Part shown: in pieces, positions 7,416 to 15,083 of the stretch
Layout: the number at the start of each line of letters is the position of its first letter
How positions within the stretch are numbered: the stretch's first letter is position 1
NCBI GenBank assembly: GCA_041164825.1
Contig: JBEAOO010000259.1
Span: 1-18,675 of the forward strand
DNA: 18,675 nt
Direction: 5' to 3'
Source of the DNA: JBEAOO01 sp041164825
GTDB taxonomy: Bacteria; Pseudomonadota; Gammaproteobacteria; Burkholderiales; Burkholderiaceae_C
The notes under the pieces: model-generated
Database searches by the model: none
Told to the model about the DNA's origin: nothing
Seen by the model: only the letters and a program-made list of their open reading frames with translations
Translations under genes and position numbers: made by a program

Positions 7416-8917
7416 GACAACACTCCCTGGCGGCGCGCCAGCGCGGCCGCTGCTTCATTCACATCGGAGAACGGCAGCTTGTGGCCGCCGATGTCCTGGT
7501 AGTCCTCGTGGCCCTTGCCGGCGATCAGAATCACATCGCCGTTGGCGCACTGGCTCACGGCGTGAGCGATCGCGTCGTGGCGCGCCTCGATCACCTCGGC
7601 GCGGTGCGCGCTGGACAACAAATCCATGCCCGTCACCACCTGATTCAAGATGCCGGCCGGCGACTCCATGCGCGGGTTGTCGCTGGTGAGCACCACGCGG
7701 TGGGCCAGGCGCTGGGCGATGCGGCCCATGGGCGCGCGCTTGCTGGCGTCGCGGTTGCCGCCACAGCCAAACACACACCACAGCTGGCCGCCGCGCGCAC
7801 CGGCCAGCGGCTGCAAGGCGAGCAAGGCCTTTTCCAACGCGTCGGGCGTGTGGGCGTAGTCGACCACCACGGCCGGCGCGGCCACCGGGCCCGGCACACG
7901 CTGCATGCGGCCGGGCACAGGCGACAAATCGGCGCACACCCCCACCGCGTTTTTCAGCGGGATGCCGAGCGCACGCAGCGCACCGATCACGCCCAGCAGA
8001 TTGGCCACATTGAAGTCGCCAATCAGGCGCGTGGCCAAGGGCTGCACCTCGGCGCCTTCGCGCACATCAAAGGCCAGGCCTTGCGGGGTGTAGCGCAGGC
8101 CGTGTGCTTGCAGGCGCGCCGCCGGCCGGGCTTCGGCCGAGCAGGTCCACACGTCCACGTCGGCGGCGAGTTGCGGCAACAGGCCGGCGCCAAAAGCGTC
8201 GTCGGTGTTGAGCACCGCGGCACGCAAGCCAGGCCAGCTGAACAACTCGCGCTTGGCCGCCCAATAGGCGTCCATGCTGGCATGGTAGTCGAGGTGGTCT
8301 TGCGTGAAGTTGGTGAACTGCGCGACGGCGATGTGGGTGCCGGCCAAGCGCGCTTCGGCCAGGCCGATGGATGAGGCCTCGATGGCACAGGCACTGAAGC
8401 CCTCAGCCACGAAGCGCCCAAAAGCCTGTTGCAGCGTCACCGGGTCGGGCGTGGTGAGGCCGGTGGGCACCACCGCACCGGGCTCACCCACACCCAGCGT
8501 GCCGACCATGCCGCAGCGGCGACCCAGGCGCGTCAAGGCTTGCGCCGTCCACCAGGCGGTGGAGGTTTTGCCATTGGTGCCGGTGGCCGCGATCACCTCC
8601 AGCCGCGCGCTCGGGTCGCCCACAAAAGCGGCAGCCAGCGGGCCGGTGGTGGCCTTGAGGCCCGCCAGTGCGGCCACGTTGGGATGCGCCGTGATGCCCG
8701 CGGCCTCAGCACCATCGGCTTCCACCAAACAAGCAGGCGCGCCTGCGGCCAGGGCCTGCGGCACGTAGCGGCGGCCGTCTTGGGCGTAGCCCGGCCATGC
8801 GATGAAGGCGGCACCTGCAGGCAGGCGCCGGCTGTCGGTGCTGAGCGCGGTCACGCCACGCTCGGCCAGCCACACCAAGGCCTCATCGATCGAATGGAGC
8901 AGTTGCACAGCGGCCAT
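7412..8917 (-). CDS. murE: UDP-MurNAc-L-Ala-D-Glu--meso-diaminopimelate ligase MurE
   Basis: MurE adds the third residue of the peptide stem, with ATP, in the cytoplasm. The product is 501 residues. It has STDSRRLPAGAAFIA at 26-40, the ATP loop TGTNGKTST at 112-120, the central-domain segment FTQDHLDYH at 204-212 with the probable carbamylated K222, and DYAHTPDALEKAL at 353-365. The DNPR motif at 413-416 marks enzymes that use meso-diaminopimelate, so the wall is the usual Gram-negative type. The ATG at 8917 follows the ftsI stop after one base, and the gene ends in an ATGA overlap with murF. Confidence 0.97.
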   Translation of the reverse strand: MAAVQLLHSIDEALVWLAERGVTALSTDSRRLPAGAAFIAWPGYAQDGRRYVPQALAAGAPACLVEADGAEAAGITAHPNVAALAGLKATTGPLAAAFVGDPSARLEVIAATGTNGKTSTAWWTAQALTRLGRRCGMVGTLGVGEPGAVVPTGLTTPDPVTLQQAFGRFVAEGFSACAIEASSIGLAEARLAGTHIAVAQFTNFTQDHLDYHASMDAYWAAKRELFSWPGLRAAVLNTDDAFGAGLLPQLAADVDVWTCSAEARPAARLQAHGLRYTPQGLAFDVREGAEVQPLATRLIGDFNVANLLGVIGALRALGIPLKNAVGVCADLSPVPGRMQRVPGPVAAPAVVVDYAHTPDALEKALLALQPLAGARGGQLWCVFGCGGNRDASKRAPMGRIAQRLAHRVVLTSDNPRMESPAGILNQVVTGMDLLSSAHRAEVIEARHDAIAHAVSQCANGDVILIAGKGHEDYQDIGGHKLPFSDVNEAAAALARRQGVLS

Positions 8918-8918
8918 G

Positions 8919-10718
8919 TCAGAAGCTCTCTTCCACGGCAGGGATGTCGCGCGAGACGATTTGCGGCTTCACGTCCAGGTCCGGTGCCACACCCATGGAG
9001 CGCAAGGTTTGTTGCACCACGGTGCTGAACACCGGCGCGGCCACATCGCCACCGAAGTACTTGCCGTTGCTGGGCTCGTCCACCATCACCGCCACCACGA
9101 TGCGCGGGTTGTTGATGGGCGCGAGGCCCACGAACCACGCCCGGTACTTGTGGCCGGCGTAGCTCTTGCCTTCTTGTTTGTAGGCGGTGCCGGTTTTGCC
9201 GCCCACCGAGTAGCCCAGGGCCTGCGCCTTGGGCGCGGTGCCGCCGGGCAGGGTCACCATGTTGAGCATGTGGCGCACGGCCTCGGCCGTTTTGGGCGAC
9301 ATCACGCGCACGCCAGTGGTGGGCAGGTCTTCGGGCGGATCGGTGCGGCGCACCAGCGTGGTGGGCAGCAGCTCACCATCGTGGCCAAACACCGTGTAGG
9401 CGCGCGCCAACTGGAACAGCGAGGCCGACAAGCCGTAGCCGTAGCTCATGGTGGCTTGCTCGATCGGACGCCAGGTTTTGTAGGGGCGCAGTCGACCAGT
9501 GACCGCGCCGGGGAAACCGATTTGCGGCTTCTGACCCAAGCCGACCGAGGTGAACATGTCATACATCTCGCGCGCTTGCATTTGCATCGCGATCTTGACG
9601 GTGCCGACGTTGCTCGATTTTTGGATCACTTCCGACACCGTCAACGCGCCGCCCGCATGCGAATCGGAGATGGTGGAGCCGGTGATGGTGATGCGGCCCG
9701 GGGCCGTCTGGATGATGGTGTTGGGGGTGACGCGGCCGGTTTCGAGGGCCAGCGAAATCACCAGCGGCTTCATCGTGGAGCCGGGCTCAAAGGTGTCGGT
9801 GAGCGCGCGGTTGCGCAGCTGCTCGCCGTTGAGGTTGACGCGGCTGCCGGGGTTGTAGCTCGGGTAGTTGGCCAGGGCCAGCACCTCGCCCGTTTGCGCA
9901 TCGAGCACCACCACGCTGCCGGCCTTGGCCTTGTGCTCGGCCACGGCATCGCGGATGCGCTGGTAGGCAAAAAACTGCACCTTGGAGTCAATGGTCAGCG
10001 TGATGTCGTGACCATCCACCGGCGGCACGCTCTCGCCGATGTCTTCCACAGCGCGACCCAGGCGGTCTTTGATGACGCGACGCGAACCGACGCGGCCGGC
10101 GAGTTCCTTCTGAAATGCCAGCTCAATGCCTTCTTGCCCACGGTCTTCCACATTGGTGAAGCCCACGATGTGGGCGGCGGCTTCGGCTTCGGGGTACTGG
10201 CGCTTGTACTCGCGCACTTGGTGGATGCCCTTGAGGCCGAGCGCAGCCACCTTGGCCGCCACCTCGTCGTCCACCTGGCGGCGCAGCCACACAAAATTCG
10301 CGTTGTTGTCCAGCCGGTCGGCCAGTTCGGCCGAGCTCATGCCGATCAATTTACCCAGCTGGCGCAGCTGGTCTTTGTCGGCATCCATGTCTTTGGGAAT
10401 GGCCCAGAGCGAGGGCGACGGCACGCTGGAGGCCAGCAGCAAGCCGTTGCGATCGAGGATGCGGCCCCGGCTGGCGCTGAGCTCCAGCGTGCGCGCGTAG
10501 CGGATTTCGCCCTGGCGCAAGAAGAAGTCGTTGCCGATGATCTGCACATACAGCGCACGGCCCAGCAGCACCAAAAAGGCCAAGCCCACCAGCGCCACCA
10601 AAAAGCGCGAGCGCCACGACGGCGTGCGCGAGGCCAGCAGCGGGCTGGTCGAGTAGTTGACGCTGCGCACGCTGGTGGCGCCGGCGCCGTGGCCGTCCTG
10701 TCGCTTCAGCTTGCTCAC
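8919..10718 (-). CDS. ftsI: Septal transpeptidase FtsI (penicillin-binding protein 3)
   Basis: FtsI cross-links peptidoglycan at the division septum and works with FtsW. It is a bitopic inner-membrane protein with the catalytic domain in the periplasm. The 599-residue product has a basic cytoplasmic N-terminus, one membrane segment at about 39-56, and the dimerisation-domain motif RGRILDRNG at 84-92. The three transpeptidase motifs are S314-TMK, S368-SN and K508-TG, all intact. The start is GTG at 10718, overlapping the ftsL stop as GTGA; the product ends IPAVEESF. E. coli FtsI is 588 residues with a processed tail. I see no unusual change at the active-site motifs. Confidence 0.97.
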   Translation of the reverse strand: MSKLKRQDGHGAGATSVRSVNYSTSPLLASRTPSWRSRFLVALVGLAFLVLLGRALYVQIIGNDFFLRQGEIRYARTLELSASRGRILDRNGLLLASSVPSPSLWAIPKDMDADKDQLRQLGKLIGMSSAELADRLDNNANFVWLRRQVDDEVAAKVAALGLKGIHQVREYKRQYPEAEAAAHIVGFTNVEDRGQEGIELAFQKELAGRVGSRRVIKDRLGRAVEDIGESVPPVDGHDITLTIDSKVQFFAYQRIRDAVAEHKAKAGSVVVLDAQTGEVLALANYPSYNPGSRVNLNGEQLRNRALTDTFEPGSTMKPLVISLALETGRVTPNTIIQTAPGRITITGSTISDSHAGGALTVSEVIQKSSNVGTVKIAMQMQAREMYDMFTSVGLGQKPQIGFPGAVTGRLRPYKTWRPIEQATMSYGYGLSASLFQLARAYTVFGHDGELLPTTLVRRTDPPEDLPTTGVRVMSPKTAEAVRHMLNMVTLPGGTAPKAQALGYSVGGKTGTAYKQEGKSYAGHKYRAWFVGLAPINNPRIVVAVMVDEPSNGKYFGGDVAAPVFSTVVQQTLRSMGVAPDLDVKPQIVSRDIPAVEESF

Positions 10719-11023
10719 TGGCGCACCCCAGACGCTGCGGTGGACGCGGCCGATGCCCGTTGTGGGCCATTGACGTACTCGGTGATGGCCGGGCCAGCGG
10801 TGCGCATGGCGAGTTTGTCGCGCGCGGCTTTTTCCACACGCAGCGGCGTGGCTTGCGACTGGCGCTCAGACTTCAAACGCTCGAAGTCCACATCCAATTG
10901 ATGCGACTCGTTTTGTGCCTTGTGCAGTTCGGCAAACAAGCGGCGCGCGTCATACGACACCCGCACCAAATACATGGCCGAGAGCACCAGCGCCAGCAGC
11001 AGCAAGGCGTTCACCCGCGTCAC
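10715..11023 (-). CDS. ftsL: Cell division protein FtsL
   Basis: FtsL is a small bitopic protein that forms a complex with FtsB and FtsQ and helps activate FtsW and FtsI. The 102-residue product has a short N-terminus, one hydrophobic segment at about 5-22, and then a charged region (about 26-60) with the heptad-like pattern of a coiled coil. The sequence is weakly conserved, so the name rests largely on size, topology and position between rsmH and ftsI. The start is GTG at 11023, overlapping the rsmH stop as GTGA; the stop overlaps ftsI in the same way. The C-terminal 20 residues are rich in Ala and Ser and probably unstructured. Confidence 0.92.
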   Translation of the reverse strand: MTRVNALLLLALVLSAMYLVRVSYDARRLFAELHKAQNESHQLDVDFERLKSERQSQATPLRVEKAARDKLAMRTAGPAITEYVNGPQRASAASTAASGVRQ

Positions 11024-11964
11024 AAAGGCACCTCGGTGCGTTCAGCCACACGCAGCACAGCCGAGCGCGAACGCGGGTTGGCCGCCACTTCAGCGGCACT
11101 GGGCTTGATGCGGGCCAGCGCTCTCATGCGCGTGGGCTTTTCGGGCGCCATGGGCGCGCGGCGGTCGATCTCGTGCTTGCTCTCGCGGGCGATGAAGGTC
11201 TTGACGATGCGGTCTTCCAGCGAGTGGAAGCTGATCACCGCCAAGCGGCCACCCGGCGCCAGCAGCGCCAGTGACGCCGTCAGTGCTTGTTCGAGCTCTT
11301 CAAGCTCGGCATTGACGTAAATCCGAAGAGCTTGAAAGGTGCGTGTGGCGGGGTTTTGGCCCGCCTCACGGGTTTTGACCGCACCAGCCACGACTTCGGA
11401 CAACTCCCGAGTGGTTCGCACGGGAGCGCCGCTTTCGCGCCGAGCAACAAGCGCCTTTGCAATCGACACAGCAAACCGTTCTTCCCCATAGTCACGAATC
11501 ACCTCCGCGATGTGGCGCTGATCAGCGCGAGCCAGATAGTCCGCAGCACTCTCGCCGCGGGTGGTGTCCATGCGCATGTCCAGCGGGCCGTCGAAACGGA
11601 AGCTGAAACCACGCTCGGGCGTGTCGATTTGCGGGGACGAGACGCCCAGGTCGAGCAACAAGCCGTCGATCTGACCGACGCCTGCGCCAGCCAGCACGGC
11701 AGCCATGTCGCCAAACCGGGTGTGATGAATGGAAAAACGCGGGTCATCGACCCGCGTTGCGCCTGAGGTTGCGGCCGCTATGGCCTGCGGATCGCGGTCG
11801 AGCGCCACCAAGCGCCCGCGCTCATTGAGCCGCTGCAGCAGCAAGCGCGAGTGCCCGCCGCGACCGTAGGTGCCGTCCACGTAGAGCCCGTCGGGGCGAT
11901 GCACGAGGCCGTCGACCGCTTCATTGAGCAGCACGGTGATGTGGGTTTGCGGGGTGTCGCTCAT
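11020..11964 (-). CDS. rsmH: 16S rRNA (cytosine-1402-N4)-methyltransferase RsmH
   Basis: RsmH (formerly MraW) uses S-adenosylmethionine to methylate N4 of C1402 in 16S rRNA, tuning the decoding centre. It usually sits second in the dcw cluster though it is not a wall enzyme. The 314-residue product begins HITVLLNEAVDGL (8-20) and has the SAM-binding loop DGTYGRGGH at 30-38, DLGVSSPQ at 105-112, and GFSFRFDGPLDMRMD at 119-133. Near the end it has ISFHSLEDRIVKTF. Length and start fit the family (313 in E. coli). The ATG at 11964 follows the mraZ stop after five bases, with no strong ribosome-binding site, so translation probably depends on mraZ. Confidence 0.97.
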   Translation of the reverse strand: MSDTPQTHITVLLNEAVDGLVHRPDGLYVDGTYGRGGHSRLLLQRLNERGRLVALDRDPQAIAAATSGATRVDDPRFSIHHTRFGDMAAVLAGAGVGQIDGLLLDLGVSSPQIDTPERGFSFRFDGPLDMRMDTTRGESAADYLARADQRHIAEVIRDYGEERFAVSIAKALVARRESGAPVRTTRELSEVVAGAVKTREAGQNPATRTFQALRIYVNAELEELEQALTASLALLAPGGRLAVISFHSLEDRIVKTFIARESKHEIDRRAPMAPEKPTRMRALARIKPSAAEVAANPRSRSAVLRVAERTEVPL

Positions 11965-11969
11965 GGGGT

Positions 11970-12410
11970 TCAGAACGTGAAGTCCTTGAGCGCGTCAGGC
12001 ATCTCGGATTGCATGACCCGGGCTTCGTGCTCGGCGTAACGCTGGGCATCCCACAGCTCAAAGTGGCTGCCCATGCCGAGCAGCATCACGTCGCGGGTCA
12101 GGCCGGCGGCAGCACGCAACTCGGGCGAGACCAGCACCCGCGAGGAGGCGTCGAGATCGACGTCCATGGCGTTGCCCAGAAAGATGCGCTTCCAGCCGCT
12201 GGCCGACATCGGCAAGGCAGCGACCTTGTCTCGGAAGGATTCCCAGGCCGGGCGCGGGAACACCATCAGCGAGCCCTCGGGATGCTTGGTCAGCGTCAGC
12301 TGCGTCACGCCCATCGCGGACAGGGCTTCGCGGTGACGCGACGGCACGGCGAGTCGCCCCTTGCCGTCGAGCGTCAGCGCAGACGCGCCCTGAAAAACGA
12401 TGTTTGCCAC
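11970..12410 (-). CDS. mraZ: Transcriptional regulator MraZ
   Basis: MraZ is a ring-forming DNA-binding protein of the AbrB/SpoVT type that represses its own promoter and hence the dcw cluster. Two half-domains are visible: FQGASALTLDGKGRLAVPSR at about 6-25 and MDVDLDASSRVLVSPELR at about 82-99, each with the conserved D-x3-R pattern. The GTG at 12410 was chosen because it is the nearest start before the family N-terminus (usually MFQGAS); it gives 146 residues, close to 152 in E. coli. An open frame continues upstream to 12503 but would include the promoter. There is no clear Shine-Dalgarno, and the GTG lies in the fourth repeat of the operator, so initiation and repression may be linked. 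Confidence 0.93.
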   Translation of the reverse strand: MANIVFQGASALTLDGKGRLAVPSRHREALSAMGVTQLTLTKHPEGSLMVFPRPAWESFRDKVAALPMSASGWKRIFLGNAMDVDLDASSRVLVSPELRAAAGLTRDVMLLGMGSHFELWDAQRYAEHEARVMQSEMPDALKDFTF

Positions 12411-12443
12411 GGAATCCCACAAAAGTGCACTTTGCGCCACTTT
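12407..12443 (-). promoter_or_regulatory. Probable MraZ operator, four GTG repeats at 10-base spacing
   Basis: On the minus strand GTG occurs at 12440, 12430, 12420 and 12410, exactly 10 bases apart, in the contexts AAAGTGG, AAAGTGC, TTTGTGG and TCCGTGG. MraZ operators are known as direct repeats of this kind: TGGGN units with 5-base spacers in E. coli, and AAAGTG units with 10-base period in Mollicutes. The array overlaps the -10 element, the likely transcript start and the mraZ start codon, as expected of an autorepressor. Confidence 0.8.
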
Positions 12444-12467
12444 AACCCCGCATCCGGGGTGGGTCAA
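12439..12467 (-). promoter_or_regulatory. Probable sigma70-type promoter of mraZ and the dcw cluster
   Basis: On the minus strand TTGACC (12467-12462, five of six consensus bases) is followed by 17 bases and then TAAAGT (12444-12439, four of six). The -10 element runs into the first MraZ repeat. The start of transcription would be near 12432, leaving a leader of about 20-25 bases before the mraZ GTG. Confidence 0.7.
12445..12460. repeat. Perfect 6-base inverted repeat in the promoter spacer
   Basis: ACCCCG and CGGGGT flank four bases exactly between the -35 and -10 elements of the mraZ promoter. It is GC-rich in an otherwise AT-rich stretch. It could be a protein site or simply chance; I do not recognise it. 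Confidence 0.6.
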
Positions 12468-12497
12468 TGAAATCCTTGTGAAAAAATCAATGAAATC
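12464..12497. repeat. Two copies of an 11-base direct repeat upstream of the mraZ promoter
   Basis: tcaatgaaatc occurs at 12464-12474 and 12487-12497, 23 bases apart, about two turns of the helix. The first copy overlaps the -35 element of the mraZ promoter; the second lies directly upstream, where an activator or UP element would act. The surrounding DNA is markedly AT-rich for this genome. Confidence 0.7.
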
Positions 12498-12503
12498 AAT
12501 CAC

Positions 12504-12851
12504 TTAGCGGCGATTTGAAAACTTAACCGAGCGGAAAAGTTCTTCAAAAATAAGGACTTGCAGAAGGCACTGAAAGTGATGCGTGAGAAACAACCCTGTC
12601 ACCCCCTGATGGGGGACGGGGCTGCGCAACGGCGGTATCGGCCCACGGGCTTGACAGGAAACGAAAACCCGTTTTCACCGCGACGGGTTTTCACCAAGAG
12701 GTTTCTGTGTGGCTTGGCAGCATCCTTGGCGCCAGCGCAGCCCATGAGCCGAATGGCAGGGCATGTCACCAACAGGTCACATGCCTTGCCGAGACTCACC
12801 GGCTTGCCCGGTGCCACCCACGCACCCCCGCCCCATGCTCACGGAGACCCC
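12504..12851. other. Divergent intergenic region between mraZ and ugpB
   Basis: No convincing gene is present. The frame of ugpB stays open upstream to 12558, but that part has no family resemblance or ribosome-binding site. The region holds an inverted repeat GAAAACCCGT / ACGGGTTTTC (12663-12672 and 12683-12692). It also holds two copies of gttttcacc 16 bases apart (12671-12679, 12687-12695), a TTGACA at 12651-12656 without a good -10 partner, and a hairpin at 12755-12790. A promoter for ugp must lie here, but I cannot fix it with confidence. Confidence 0.75.
12755..12790 (+). promoter_or_regulatory. Hairpin with a possible PhoB box upstream of ugpB
   Basis: Two 12-base arms (12755-12766 and 12779-12790) pair with only one G-T wobble around a 12-base loop. 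Within it ATGTCAC (12763-12769), four bases, and AGGTCAC (12774-12780) form two 7-base units at 11-base period. That is the layout of the PhoB box, whose unit is CTGTCAT or CTGTCAC. Each unit has two mismatches, except that the first reads C for the last base, which is tolerated. The ugp operon is PhoB-controlled in E. coli, which makes the reading plausible but unproven; no good -10 follows. Confidence 0.4.
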
Positions 12852-14165
12852 ATGAAGTTCAATGCCCTCAGCTTGTCCACCCTCACCTTGTGCGCCGTCG
12901 CGGCCCTCCCTGCCCAAGCGCAGGTCGACATCCAGTGGTGGCACTCCATGACCGCCACCAACGGCGAATGGGTGAACGACCTGGCCAAGGAGTTCAACGC
13001 CAAGCAGAAGGACTACCGCATCGTGCCCACCTACAAGGGCAACTACGATGAGTCGATGACGGCGGCCATCGCCGCCTACCGCGCCGGCAACGCCCCGCAC
13101 ATCCTGCAGGTGTTTGAAGTGGGCACCGCCACCATGATGGCCAGCAAAGGCGCCATCGTGCCGGTGAGCAAGCTGATGAAGGACGCCGGCCAGCCGTTTG
13201 ACCCCTCGGTCTACATCCCGGCGGTGGGTGGCTACTACACGGCCTCCAACGGCCAAATGCTGAGCCTGCCGTTCAACAGTTCCACCACGGTTTTCTACTA
13301 CAACAAAGACGCTTTCAAGGCTGCCGGGCTCGACCCCAACAAGGCGCCGACCACGTGGCCCGAAGTGGCGCTGGCCGCGGCCAAGCTGAAGGCATCGGGC
13401 AGCACCTGCCCCTTCACCACCGCCTGGCAGACTTGGGTGCAACTGGAGAGCTTCTCCACCTGGCACAACGCCGAAGTGGCCACGCAACACAACGGCTTCA
13501 CCGGCCTGAACGCCCGCCTGAAGCTGAACTCGCCGCTGCACGTGCGGCACATCGAAAACCTGGCCAACATGGCCAAGCAGGGCCTGTTCGTCTACAAGGG
13601 CCGCCAAAGCGTGCCGGAAGCCAGCTTCATTTCGGGTGAGTGCGCCATGATGAGCACCTCCTCGGGCTTCTACGGCAACGCGAAAAAGAACGCCAAATTC
13701 AACTTTGGCGTGGCCACCCTGCCCTACTACCCGGACGTGCCGGGTGCGCCGCAAAACACCGTGATTGGTGGCGCCAGCCTGTGGGTGCTGTCTGGCAAGA
13801 ACAGCGCCGATTACAAGGGCATCGCACAGTTCTTCAACTTCATCTCCAGCCCTGAGGTGCAATCGGCCGGGCACAAGCGCACCGGTTACCTGCCCACCAC
13901 CAACGCGGCCTTTGCGCTCACCGAGAAGTCGGGCTTCTACAAGGAGAACCCCGGCACCGACGTCGCGCCCAACCAAATGATCCGCAAGACCACTGACAAG
14001 TCGCGCGGCATCCGCTTGGGCAGTTACGCGCAGATCCGCACCATCGAGGACGAAGAACTCGAACAAATCTGGGCCGGCAAGAAGACGGCCAAACAAGGCC
14101 TGGACGACATCGTCTCCCGCGGCGATGAACTGTTGGCTCGTTTCGAGAAAGCCAACAAGAACTGA
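12852..14165 (+). CDS. ugpB: Glycerol-3-phosphate ABC transporter, periplasmic binding protein UgpB
   Basis: UgpB captures sn-glycerol-3-phosphate or glycerophosphodiesters in the periplasm and delivers them to UgpAE. The 437-residue product (438 in E. coli) begins with a signal peptide, with likely cleavage after AQA at residue 23. The mature part starts QVDIQWWHSM, then shows IVPTYKGNYDESMTAAIAA, the strongly conserved LQVFEVGTATMMASKGAI, LPFNSSTTVFYYNKDAF, and IGGASLWVLSGK. Agreement with E. coli UgpB continues to the tail RGDELLARFEKANKN. The ATG at 12852 has GGAG eight bases upstream and gives a proper signal peptide. It opens the ugpBAEC operon; ugpA follows after 30 bases. Phosphate control is suggested by a possible PhoB box upstream. 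Confidence 0.96.
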   Translation: MKFNALSLSTLTLCAVAALPAQAQVDIQWWHSMTATNGEWVNDLAKEFNAKQKDYRIVPTYKGNYDESMTAAIAAYRAGNAPHILQVFEVGTATMMASKGAIVPVSKLMKDAGQPFDPSVYIPAVGGYYTASNGQMLSLPFNSSTTVFYYNKDAFKAAGLDPNKAPTTWPEVALAAAKLKASGSTCPFTTAWQTWVQLESFSTWHNAEVATQHNGFTGLNARLKLNSPLHVRHIENLANMAKQGLFVYKGRQSVPEASFISGECAMMSTSSGFYGNAKKNAKFNFGVATLPYYPDVPGAPQNTVIGGASLWVLSGKNSADYKGIAQFFNFISSPEVQSAGHKRTGYLPTTNAAFALTEKSGFYKENPGTDVAPNQMIRKTTDKSRGIRLGSYAQIRTIEDEELEQIWAGKKTAKQGLDDIVSRGDELLARFEKANKN

Positions 14166-14195
14166 TCGCGCCGCACCATCACCTTCACACGACAC

Positions 14196-15083
14196 GTGGC
14201 TGCTGAAAAACGCGCGCTGTTCCGATCACGGTGGCTGCCTTGGGTGCTGATTGCGCCCCAGGCGATCGTGATCGGGCTGTTCTTCTTCTGGCCGGCGGGG
14301 CAGGCAATGCTGCAGTCTCTGCAGCAGTCCGATGCCTTCGGCACCTCGGTCGAGTTTGTCGGTCTGGAGAACTTCCGCAACCTCTGGAACGACCCGAGCT
14401 ACTGGGCCTCATTCAAGACCACGGCGCTGTTCTCGGTGCTGGTGGCCGGGCTGGGCCTCAGCTTGTCGCTGCTGTTGGCGATCTTTGCCGACCGCGTGGT
14501 CAAGGGCGCGCTGATCTACCGCACCCTGCTGATCTGGCCGTATGCGGTGGCGCCGGCCGTGGCCGGGGTGTTGTGGTTGTTCATGTTTTCACCCGGCGTG
14601 GGCGTGATCGCTTACGCGCTGCGCCGCGCCGGCATCCCCTGGGACCCGCTGCTCAACAGCAACCACGCGATGTCGCTGGTGGTGATGGCGGCGGTGTGGA
14701 AGCAGATTGCCTACAACTTCTTGTTCTTCCTCGCCGGCTTGCAAAGCATCCCGCGCTCGCTGATCGAGGCCGCGGCGATTGACGGCGCCCGGCCCTGGCG
14801 CCGCTTCTGGACGATTCAGTTGCCGCTGCTCTCACCCACCACCTTCTTCTTGCTCGTCATCAACGTGGTCTACGCCTTCTTCGACACCTTTGCAGTGGTC
14901 GATGCCGCCACCCAAGGCGGCCCCGGCAAAGACACGGCCATCCTCGTCTACAAGGTTTACGTGGACGGCTTCAAGGCGCTCGATCTGGGCGGCTCGGCCG
15001 CGCAGTCGGTGGTGCTGATGGTGATCGTGGTGGCGTTGACGGTGGTGCAGTTCCGGTTTGTCGAAAAGAAGGTGACCTACTGA
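14196..15083 (+). CDS. ugpA: Glycerol-3-phosphate ABC transporter permease UgpA
   Basis: UgpA is one of the two inner-membrane permeases of the importer. The product is 295 residues, the same as in E. coli, and opens with FRSRWLPW at 9-16 as in that protein. About six membrane segments are visible. The cytoplasmic EAA loop, which contacts the ATPase, is SLIEAAAIDGARPWRRF at 188-204, with the conserved glycine G197. WPYAVAPAVAGVLW at 114-127 and NVVYAFFDTFAVVDAAT are further family marks. The start is GTG at 14196 without a clear ribosome-binding site, which suggests coupling to ugpB. Its stop overlaps the ugpE start by one base (TGATG). Confidence 0.96.
   Translation: MAAEKRALFRSRWLPWVLIAPQAIVIGLFFFWPAGQAMLQSLQQSDAFGTSVEFVGLENFRNLWNDPSYWASFKTTALFSVLVAGLGLSLSLLLAIFADRVVKGALIYRTLLIWPYAVAPAVAGVLWLFMFSPGVGVIAYALRRAGIPWDPLLNSNHAMSLVVMAAVWKQIAYNFLFFLAGLQSIPRSLIEAAAIDGARPWRRFWTIQLPLLSPTTFFLLVINVVYAFFDTFAVVDAATQGGPGKDTAILVYKVYVDGFKALDLGGSAAQSVVLMVIVVALTVVQFRFVEKKVTY

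Noticed and set aside
8802..10901. A 699-codon plus-strand frame opposite ftsI and murE
   Set aside because: It lies antisense to two certain genes and has the composition of a reverse-strand shadow, with no recognisable motif.
12411..12503. An N-terminal extension of MraZ from 12503
   Set aside because: It would place the promoter and the operator inside the coding sequence, and the MraZ family begins near FQGAS.
12596..12612. CTGTCAC followed by CTGATGG as a second PhoB box
   Set aside because: The units are 10 bases apart, not 11, and the second has several mismatches; the run is better seen as a CCCCC/GGGGG inverted repeat.
12716..12731. A sigma54-like element before ugpB (TGGCAG-N5-TTGGC)
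   Set aside because: The essential GC of the -12 element reads GG, so it lacks a required feature.
12558..12851. An N-terminal extension of UgpB from 12558
   Set aside because: The ATG at 12852 has a ribosome-binding site and a clear signal peptide; the upstream residues match nothing in the family.
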